Shown piece by piece: positions 11,573-17,407 of a stretch of 17,407 bases of DNA (position 1 is the first letter of the stretch; the number at the start of each line of letters is the position of its first letter). A program made the translations under genes and the position numbers. The notes beneath the pieces were generated by a model. That model was not told where the DNA came from, searched no databases, and worked only from the letters and a program-made list of their open reading frames with translations. The DNA is from Rickettsiaceae bacterium (GTDB lineage: Bacteria > Pseudomonadota > Alphaproteobacteria > Rickettsiales > Rickettsiaceae). The stretch lies in contig JAIOYD010000007.1 in the NCBI GenBank assembly GCA_021741285.1, positions 1 through 17,407 of the forward strand, in the 5' to 3' direction.

Positions 11573-14500
11573 ATGGATAAAAAATCTAAATTTAGAAAAA
11601 TTCTAGCCGCGACATCGGCTCTTGCAGTTATCGTTGGTGGTGCAAGCAGTGCAATGGCTGGTCTGATTACGGATAACAATGCTGGTGATGCCACTCTTAC
11701 TACAGCTGCGGCGCTTGGTGGTGGTGACAATACAGCCGGTGCCTTTGGTTATCTGGGGCCTGTTGCGATAGGTGACTCATTCTTCCTTACTAATGCTGGA
11801 AAGCACATCATAGTTAATGGTGCAAACATTGGTACGATAGATATGGTCGCTAATGCTCAAAATGTTACCGTACAGGTAAATTCATCTATTGGTTCGATTA
11901 TAAGTACAGGCGGTGCAGCTAACGATGCTAGTTTAATAGTAAAAGATGGTGTTACGCTTACCCTTGATGGTAGGGTTGGTAAAACTTCAGCTAACGCTCT
12001 TCAAGCTGGTGGGGTATTTACCGGTCTTGGAACGATTGTCCTTGGTCATGGTGGTGGTGTTGGTACTTTAAGCATTGATACAGATGCAACATTTGCTGTG
12101 GGTACAACTATTCGTAGTCAGGCGGCTAACCAAGGTGTAGTGAATGTTCTTGCTAATAGAACAGTGACATTCAAAGGTGCTCTTGGTACTGGTGGTGCTG
12201 GTAACGTGCTAGATACCCTTAATCTAGCTGCTAATTCAACTGTAAACCTTAATGCTAATGCTACTTTTAACGGTGCGGTTACTTTAACTGGTGTTGCTAC
12301 ACGTTTGAATATTGCGAATGGTGTAACTCTTACTGCTGCTGATGTATCTGGTAATGCTGCTAATAATGGTGTGCTTGCTTTTACTGGTATAGGTAACAGT
12401 AATGTAGTAGGTACAATCGGTGCTGGTGGTGCACTAAAGGAAATTATTGCCAATAGCAATGGTACTATTACTCTTGCTGGAGGAGGTGCTGCTGTTTTAA
12501 CTCAGACTTTGACAATTGCAAACGCTGGAGCGGATGTTAGAATTTCTGCTAATGGTCTTACTGGTGCAACTGTATTTAATGCAAACGGTCTAGTAAAAGT
12601 TGCGGCTAATGGTCTAGTTACTGGTGCAGTGACTACTACTTCTGGTGATGCTACTGGTGCAAACGGTGGTAAAATAGAGTTTGCAGCTGCTGGTAAAATT
12701 ACTGGAGGATTGATCGGTGCTGATGCTAATAGACTGGCCGAGGTTAAGGTTACTGGTGCTGGTATACTACAACTTGATGGCGGTGGCTCTCATTATGTTA
12801 AACAATTTTCATTACACAATGCTGGTTCAGTAATAGAAGTTGCCGATAATGGTGTGTTAGTCGGTAACATTGTTGCTACAAACGGTGATGGTGAAGGTAA
12901 GATTATTTTCAAAGCAAATGGTGGAATTACAGGTCAAATCGGTGCTGTTGCTGGTAATGGTATCCTCTTAGTTGAAGCTAATGGTGCTGGGACTGTAAAT
13001 ATTGGTGCTGGTAATCATAAAATTACTTCACTTGATTTGAAGAATGGTGGTTCGATATTTACATTCGCTGATGGAGCAAAGGTGACTGGTAAAATACAAA
13101 ATACAACAGGTGGTGGTGTAGCTGGTATAGTAAATTTCACAGGTAATGGTGAAATTACTGGACTTACAGGTGGTGTAGGCGCCCTTGCTTTGGCAACAGT
13201 TAACCTAAATGGTGATGCTGATACAGTAGTAAAATTTGGTGATAAAATCACTGCAGCCAATATTAATACTGTTAATGGTGGTACTCTAGAATTGAACGGT
13301 GTTGCTGGTAATGACATAGTAGGTTCATTGAATTTCACTGCTAATGGTGGTGGTTTGGTGATTAGTGGTGATGAAGCTCATAATGTTGGACTAATTACAA
13401 CAGTAGGTAACGTTGGCATGGTTGAAATTAAAAATACCGTTGGTGCTGGTGCTCCTAGACTTATAAAGTTTGAAGGCAAAATCGGTAACAGACTTACTGC
13501 AAATTCGTTGGAATTATTTACACTTAATTCAGGTGCAAACCTTGTGACAGCTAAGTTTATGACTGCTTCAACTGATTCACAAATTACAGCTATTCACGTT
13601 GGTACTGGTGGTGGTATTTTAGAATTTGCAGAAGCTAATGCAACCCATAAAATTGGCGGCATTACAGCTGCACCTGGCAACAAAGGTACTCTAAAAATAA
13701 CTAATAGTACTACGTTTGAATCAGCTGCTAATAATGCAGCGGTGACCTTTGGTACTGCTCAAGACAGATTGGCTGAAGTAGAAATTGGCAATGGACAAAC
13801 TTTGACAGTTGGTGATGGTATTAGCATTTTTGCAAACAAACTTTTTGGTACTGTAGCTAATGGTGGAGTACTTACATTTTTAGGTGATTCTACATTTTCA
13901 GCAACTTCTAATGGAAATATAATTTCTGACATTAATGTTAATGGTGCTGCTGGTAAGGTTATAAAATTGCTTGATGTGACAACCATTAATGGTGTTGCAA
14001 CTGTGGGTGCTGGTACTTTAGAAATTTCAAGCAATTTCACCGCTGCAAACTTAAAAGCTGCTGTAGCTAATAACGGTACAGTTAGGTTTACTAACAGTGC
14101 TGCAATGACTGTTGCTGGTACGGTTGGAAATGGTGGTTCACTAAACGCAATCGAGTTTGCAGGGAGTAATGTCGAGTTTACAGGCGTAGTAACTCATGCT
14201 GCTGGTAAAAGCTTTACATTTACAGATGCTATCAATGCAGCAGCACAGGTGACTTTTGATGCTGGTACTGATGTGGGTGGTAACGATTTCGTAAATAGTA
14301 CGACTAAAGGCTTAACACATACTGTGGTGCTAAATAAAAATCTTACAGATTTCGCCGGTGTTCAGCTAGCTGCTGACCCAACTAAACACATTAATTTCCA
14401 GTTGGATCTTGGAAAGAATGTTACCCTAAGCGGGGCAACAGTTGCGAATGGTGCAAACTTTACTACCGGAACGGATACCAAAGGTGATTTGATATTTAAC

Positions 14501-16528
14501 ACAACTAATGCTGGAGCAGTAAATTCTGTGGGTGCTGGGGGTAAGACATTAGCTGATGTTCAGTTTACTAAGAGCATGACTGTTACTAATGGTCTATTTG
14601 CTACAAACGTAAATGTTGGTGGAGCACAAATTGCTACAGTAGGCGGAAGAATATTAGGAAATACATTTGTTCTTGATGCTGACGCTTCAAAAGTTATTCT
14701 ATCAAATGGAGTAACCGTAGATACAGTTATTACAGCGAAAGTACTTAACAAAGGATTGGTTGAGTTTGCAGGTAATGCAACACTGAATAAAGATATTGGA
14801 ACTGTTGCGAATGCACCAGCTTCTGTAACTTTTGCTGATACACCAAACGTTGTTCAGACCCTAAATACGGACAATATTTTTGCAACTAATATTCTTTTAA
14901 GACAAGGTGCAGTAAATCTTAATAAAAATATTTCGCTAACTGGTTCTACTACAGCAAGCAATACATCAATTGCTCTTAATGACAAGAAATTGACTGTGGC
15001 TAATGGAAATCTTCTTGCTTTCAGTGGAAACAACAATATTACTCTTGATGTTGCGGTTAATGGTACTGTTGTAACAGGCGGTGGTCAAATTGTAAGCTTA
15101 GGTACTCTAGAGTTCGCAGCTGGAACAACGATTAAGGTAGCCCCTAACAGTGGAGTTGCAGGCCTAGTTGGTGGTGCAACTATTAAAACCTCTGTTATTA
15201 CAAGTGCTACTGTTGTTGCGGCTGGAAAAACTTTAGATTTAAGTAAAGTTGACGTCAAAACACCAGATACATTTACTAAATGGACAGCGGCTCCAGGTGC
15301 TAATGGTGGACTAGATCTTATAGTATCAGATAGGTCTGAAGCGGCTCTTCTTGAGATATTAGGCTCAAGTGCAGATGCTGCGGATAAGGCGAACATTGCT
15401 GCGATAACTAGTGCTGCTTTCGGTACTGATGGTAACAAAGTTAGAGAGATGTTGAGAGGATTGAATACTGGTGGTGTTCCTGATAAGGCTAAAGTTAATG
15501 AAGCACTAGATCGTCTACCTGCTTTAACAACAGTATCTGATGCAGTAGAAAGCACAGCTAGTGCAGTTAGTATGGGAATGTCACAACGTATGACTAACCT
15601 AGCTGGAAGCCAAGGTGCACGAGTCCAAAATAGAACTGTTGCATCTAACGGATCTGCGAGCGGTATTGCTGCTGGTGATGGAGGTGACAGATACGGTATA
15701 TGGGCAAGTCCATTCTTCGGTAAAACTACGCAGAAAGAAAACAAAGGCGCTGCTGGTTATAAAAGCAATGCATATGGTGCAAGCTTCGGTTTTGATACCA
15801 GAGCTAACGAAGATATGATCGTCGGTGCTGCGTTTACTGTGGCTAATACTGAAATGAAGCACAGAAACTTCAAATCTGGTGATAAAACTAAAATCAGTTC
15901 TATGATGTTCTCTATCTATGGAATGCAACAAATTACTGATAACTGGTTTGCTCATGGAGTTGCTACATTTGGTTCAAACGAAGTTAAAAATGCTGAGAAA
16001 AGAGTGGCAGGCTTGACAATGTATGATACTGTTCATGGTAAATATAATTCTGCGTCATTCAATGGTGAAGCAATGTTTGGTTATAACGTTTTAACAGACC
16101 AAGTAACGTTTACACCAATGGCTGGTCTTAGATATAGCAGAGTTAACGATGGTGGATATAAGGAAACTGGATCAACAACAGGTCAGAACTTAGATGTTAA
16201 TACTAAAGCATCTAATAAGCTTGAAATGGTTGCTGGTGTAAGAGTTGCAGGTGGTACATTCGCTTCGAATGGCATGACTCTAACTCCTGAAATCCATGGA
16301 TTTGTTAACCATGATCTAATTGGTAAAAATCCAAAACAAACTTTGGGTCTGGCTGGTACTAATGGTTTAGCTGTTAAGTCAAATAAACCTGTTAAAACTA
16401 CATTCAATCTAGGTCTTGGCGTAAATGCTGAGTACGGTATGATGGAGTATGGTGCTGGTTATGATGCTGAGATCGCTACTAAGCGTCTTGGGCATCAAGG
16501 AACTCTGAAGATTCGTGTGAACTTCTAA
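11573..16528 (+). CDS. ompB: OmpB/Sca5-like surface autotransporter (rOmpB homologue)
   Basis: A large outer-membrane autotransporter of 1651 residues, the same size class as Rickettsia OmpB, which forms the surface layer, acts as an adhesin and shields the cell from host ubiquitin and autophagy. ATG 11573 has AGGA 7 bases upstream. Residues 1-29 form a signal peptide (KKSKFRK, hydrophobic core, cut after AMA). The passenger (about 30-1280) is Gly/Asn/Thr/Ala/Val-rich with repeating short beta strands, typical of a right-handed beta-helix, and has a degenerate 75-residue repeat at 339-569. A helical linker (about 1290-1360) precedes the barrel, and cleavage of passenger from barrel would be expected nearby. 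The barrel (about 1372-1651) starts RYGIWASPFFGKTTQ, contains PMAGLRYSRVNDGGYKETG and ends MEYGAGYDAEI...HQGTLKIRVNF. These are close to the Rickettsia OmpB barrel. No cysteines or protease triad are evident. The barrel is paralogous to that of the upstream autotransporter, but the passengers are unrelated. Confidence 0.93.
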   Translation: MDKKSKFRKILAATSALAVIVGGASSAMAGLITDNNAGDATLTTAAALGGGDNTAGAFGYLGPVAIGDSFFLTNAGKHIIVNGANIGTIDMVANAQNVTVQVNSSIGSIISTGGAANDASLIVKDGVTLTLDGRVGKTSANALQAGGVFTGLGTIVLGHGGGVGTLSIDTDATFAVGTTIRSQAANQGVVNVLANRTVTFKGALGTGGAGNVLDTLNLAANSTVNLNANATFNGAVTLTGVATRLNIANGVTLTAADVSGNAANNGVLAFTGIGNSNVVGTIGAGGALKEIIANSNGTITLAGGGAAVLTQTLTIANAGADVRISANGLTGATVFNANGLVKVAANGLVTGAVTTTSGDATGANGGKIEFAAAGKITGGLIGADANRLAEVKVTGAGILQLDGGGSHYVKQFSLHNAGSVIEVADNGVLVGNIVATNGDGEGKIIFKANGGITGQIGAVAGNGILLVEANGAGTVNIGAGNHKITSLDLKNGGSIFTFADGAKVTGKIQNTTGGGVAGIVNFTGNGEITGLTGGVGALALATVNLNGDADTVVKFGDKITAANINTVNGGTLELNGVAGNDIVGSLNFTANGGGLVISGDEAHNVGLITTVGNVGMVEIKNTVGAGAPRLIKFEGKIGNRLTANSLELFTLNSGANLVTAKFMTASTDSQITAIHVGTGGGILEFAEANATHKIGGITAAPGNKGTLKITNSTTFESAANNAAVTFGTAQDRLAEVEIGNGQTLTVGDGISIFANKLFGTVANGGVLTFLGDSTFSATSNGNIISDINVNGAAGKVIKLLDVTTINGVATVGAGTLEISSNFTAANLKAAVANNGTVRFTNSAAMTVAGTVGNGGSLNAIEFAGSNVEFTGVVTHAAGKSFTFTDAINAAAQVTFDAGTDVGGNDFVNSTTKGLTHTVVLNKNLTDFAGVQLAADPTKHINFQLDLGKNVTLSGATVANGANFTTGTDTKGDLIFNTTNAGAVNSVGAGGKTLADVQFTKSMTVTNGLFATNVNVGGAQIATVGGRILGNTFVLDADASKVILSNGVTVDTVITAKVLNKGLVEFAGNATLNKDIGTVANAPASVTFADTPNVVQTLNTDNIFATNILLRQGAVNLNKNISLTGSTTASNTSIALNDKKLTVANGNLLAFSGNNNITLDVAVNGTVVTGGGQIVSLGTLEFAAGTTIKVAPNSGVAGLVGGATIKTSVITSATVVAAGKTLDLSKVDVKTPDTFTKWTAAPGANGGLDLIVSDRSEAALLEILGSSADAADKANIAAITSAAFGTDGNKVREMLRGLNTGGVPDKAKVNEALDRLPALTTVSDAVESTASAVSMGMSQRMTNLAGSQGARVQNRTVASNGSASGIAAGDGGDRYGIWASPFFGKTTQKENKGAAGYKSNAYGASFGFDTRANEDMIVGAAFTVANTEMKHRNFKSGDKTKISSMMFSIYGMQQITDNWFAHGVATFGSNEVKNAEKRVAGLTMYDTVHGKYNSASFNGEAMFGYNVLTDQVTFTPMAGLRYSRVNDGGYKETGSTTGQNLDVNTKASNKLEMVAGVRVAGGTFASNGMTLTPEIHGFVNHDLIGKNPKQTLGLAGTNGLAVKSNKPVKTTFNLGLGVNAEYGMMEYGAGYDAEIATKRLGHQGTLKIRVNF
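12587..13279 (+). repeat. Three degenerate tandem repeats of about 77 residues in the OmpB-like passenger
   Basis: Copies begin at 12587 (GLVKVAANGLVTG), 12824 (GSVIEVADNGVLVG) and 13049 (GSIFTFADGAKVTG). They continue through matching K-I-x-F-x-x-x-G-x-I-T-G and V-x-x-x-G-x-x-x-x-x-x-G segments. Lengths are 79, 75 and 77 residues. They are probably structural beta-helix modules arising by old duplication; DNA identity is low. Confidence 0.65.
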
Positions 16529-16541
16529 ATTTCTATAAAAT

Positions 16542-16571
16542 GTGGCTAGAGGAATTCGTTCCTTTAGTCAC
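16542..16571. other. UUCG-capped 13-bp hairpin after the OmpB-like gene
   Basis: GTGGCTAGAGGAA and TTCCTTTAGTCAC pair over 13 bp (two G-U pairs) around a TTCG tetraloop, 13 bp after the stop. ATTATTTATG follows, a weak U-tract. It may protect the mRNA 3' end or assist the terminator 39 bp further on. Confidence 0.75.
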
Positions 16572-16609
16572 ATTATTTATGACTTAGTTTTAAATCATAA
16601 AATTCTTTG

Positions 16610-16644
16610 ACTCCTGCGGCTTAATTGTTGCAGGAGTTTTTTTT
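16610..16644 (+). terminator. Terminator of the OmpB-like gene
   Basis: ACTCCTGC and GCAGGAGT form an 8-bp perfect stem with a 12-nt loop, running directly into eight T (16637-16644). It is a strong rho-independent terminator on the plus strand. Confidence 0.92.
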
Positions 16645-16685
16645 GTTCAAGATGATTATGAGGGCTTTAATCTAATTTTATATGG

Positions 16686-16714
16686 TTGATGTTGAATAAA
16701 TTTTGTACTAGAAT
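16686..16714 (+). promoter_or_regulatory. Promoter of the structured RNA
   Basis: TTGATG (16686-16691), a 17-bp spacer and TAGAAT (16709-16714) place the start point near 16720-16722. That is one or two bases before the first paired base of the RNA stem at 16722. The tight fit between promoter and structure supports an independent transcript. Confidence 0.6.
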
Positions 16715-16720
16715 CCATAG

Positions 16721-16886
16721 TTAGGGCTGCTCGGTAGGTTAGAGTAGATAAAAAATCCTCTGGACTATGAAAATTCTATTAGAGCTGGTCCCTGGCGGCA
16801 TCGTGGTGTCGTTAAACTAGCTTAACTTTAAAAAAAGGTTCTCGAAGGTGAACTTTGCTCAACGGCCAGAGCGGTCCTACATTTTT
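16721..16886 (+). ncRNA. Structured small RNA, 6S RNA-like architecture
   Basis: About 165 nt that fold as a long-stem RNA. The closing stem pairs AGGGCTGCTCGG (16723-16734) with CCAGAGCGGTCCT (16866-16878), 12 bp with one bulged A, extended by T16722-A16879 and by GTT/AAC inside. The 5' side then has an unpaired A-rich tract. A middle part follows with a CGGCAT-CGTG-GTGTCG hairpin (16796-16811). Next to the 3' closing strand sits an AAAG-G-TTC/GAACTTT hairpin (16834-16856). It ends at ATTTTTC (16881-16887) as U-tail and has its own promoter. A closing stem, an open central region with a small hairpin on its 3' side, and a length near 160 nt are features of bacterial 6S RNA, which binds the sigma-70 polymerase. 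I did not recognise a diagnostic sequence, so 6S identity is inference; a structured RNA is better supported. Confidence 0.5.
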
Positions 16887-16933
16887 CTATATAATTAAAT
16901 TTAAATTAAGTCGTTGATTTGATAAAATAGGCT

Positions 16934-17176
16934 ATGATATATAAATATATTGGTAATTATCGACTAAATAATATTAAATCTGATCCTAGTACCAGCCTTA
17001 ATTGGCTTTTCTTGCCTGGAGGTCCCGGAATGGGGTCCGAGTATCTTATAGATTTCGTTACAAAACTTAAAGTTCCTGGAAATATGATAATATGTGATTT
17101 TCCTGGTGATGGTAGTAATAGAAATGTAGATCAAATAAATTATACTTTGTGGAAAGATGGTTTGCTACAATTATAG
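16934..17176 (+). pseudogene. Truncated alpha/beta-hydrolase (N-terminal 80 residues only)
   Basis: Encodes 80 residues resembling the start of an alpha/beta-hydrolase of the proline iminopeptidase-like group. The WLFLPGGPGMGSEYL segment has the HGGPG-type oxyanion loop (here PGGPGMGS), followed by a second strand and CDFPGDGSN. Whole enzymes of this family run to about 270-300 residues and need a nucleophile elbow (G-x-S-x-G), an Asp and a His further on, none of which is present. The frame stops at TAG (17174-17176), and I see no continuation of the fold in the other two frames to 17220. So the gene is broken by deletion or rearrangement rather than by a simple frameshift. ATG 16934 has only a weak AGG close by. 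A short expressed peptide cannot be excluded. Confidence 0.65.
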
Positions 17177-17180
17177 TAAA

Positions 17181-17387
17181 TCAACTTGAGATAGCGTAAT
17201 TAAAGAAAGAAACTAGGGAGTCATATAAAGTATTAAAATGCGTAATTTGTTGCTTTATCCAACGTTTCATAGTCTCTGCGTCAAAATTCTAAATTTCTGA
17301 CGTAATTTCAGGAATTTTTAAAATAAATGGTCGCATCTTTATTTTTTGTATATATCCCTTGCCAAGGACGTAAAATTTTGGTGCCAT
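17181..17387 (-). pseudogene. Possible degraded gene end, minus strand, one in-frame stop
   Basis: Reading the minus strand from ATG at 17387-17385 gives 32 codons (MAPKFYVLGKGYIQKIKMRP and on). A TAG (17291-17289) follows, then 35 more codons (NFDAETMKRWIKQQITHFNT and on) to TGA at 17183-17181. Composition is protein-like on both sides of the stop, but I do not recognise the family. It faces the hydrolase remnant tail to tail, 4 bp away. It may be a decayed gene end or chance; the AT-rich context makes chance plausible. Confidence 0.25.
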
Positions 17388-17407
17388 GGTATCAAAAACT
17401 CAGATTT

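Larger units (their letters stand above)
16529..16933. other. Region between the OmpB-like gene and the hydrolase remnant
   Basis: These 405 bp without a protein gene hold the UUCG hairpin, the terminator, the small-RNA promoter and the small RNA listed separately. From about 16890 to 16933 the sequence is AT-rich, with only a weak AGG before the hydrolase ATG. Confidence 0.7.

Noticed and set aside
15085..15744. Long minus-strand open frame (219 codons) opposite the OmpB-like gene, with several shorter ones at 12118-14040.
   Set aside because: They lie wholly inside a well-supported gene on the other strand. Their Ala/Pro/Thr/Val-rich translations are what the Gly/Asn/Thr/Ala-rich passenger gives on the complement. 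No start signals or family resemblance.
16788..16811. CCTGGCGGCATCGTGGTGTCG looked at first like the start of 5S rRNA.
   Set aside because: The resemblance ends after about 10 bases. The rest of 5S (loop A-E conserved bases, closing stem with GCCAGG) is absent, and this stretch folds into its own hairpin within the small RNA.

Overview
The window looks like a chromosomal segment of an obligate intracellular alphaproteobacterium of the family Rickettsiaceae. RNA polymerase beta and beta' are of rickettsial type. Downstream lie two long autotransporters of the Sca/OmpB kind, both ending in a Phe-terminated beta-barrel, and one closely follows the Rickettsia OmpB plan. Intergenic DNA is long and AT-rich, and there are degraded gene remnants at the right edge. 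I cannot fix the genus from this window.

Layout. Bases 1-2648 hold the C-terminal two thirds of rpoB (the 5' end lies outside). A strong intercistronic hairpin follows, then rpoC (2754-6884), all on the plus strand as the usual rpoBC operon. rpoC is interrupted by one in-frame TAA at 6123-6125, and the beta' reading frame resumes immediately after it. A 13-bp terminator hairpin closes the operon at 6924-6974. A near-consensus promoter (7272-7300) then drives an autotransporter of about 1231 residues (7356-11051), which has its own terminator. After 460 bp of leader DNA comes a 1651-residue OmpB/Sca5-like autotransporter (11573-16528) with a terminator at 16610-16644. The right end carries a probable independently transcribed structured RNA of about 165 nt (about 16721-16886), whose architecture resembles 6S RNA. 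It also carries a truncated alpha/beta-hydrolase gene and a broken minus-strand reading frame.

Most interesting content. The first autotransporter appears to be a secreted actin-assembly factor. Right after the signal peptide it has a WH2-like motif, then a connector-like helix, then an acidic stretch with a central tryptophan. This is the order of the WCA module that activates Arp2/3 in WASP-family proteins and in Rickettsia RickA. Further on it has five near-identical proline-rich repeats followed at once by a second good WH2 motif, then a second proline run followed by a tandem pair of WH2-like helices. An autotransporter barrel would display all of this at the bacterial surface. If correct, it combines the RickA mechanism (WCA) with the Sca2 delivery route (autotransporter) in one protein. 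The second point of note is the in-frame stop in rpoC. It falls where the SI3 insertion returns to the C-terminal half of the trigger loop, and there is no convincing restart site.

How the genes fit together. rpoBC is housekeeping. The two autotransporters, each with its own promoter and terminator, would supply the main surface layer and adhesin (OmpB-like) and a candidate actin-based motility or invasion factor. The RNA, if it is 6S, would act on the RNA polymerase encoded at the left of the window. No tRNA, rRNA, CRISPR array or intact mobile element was recognised.
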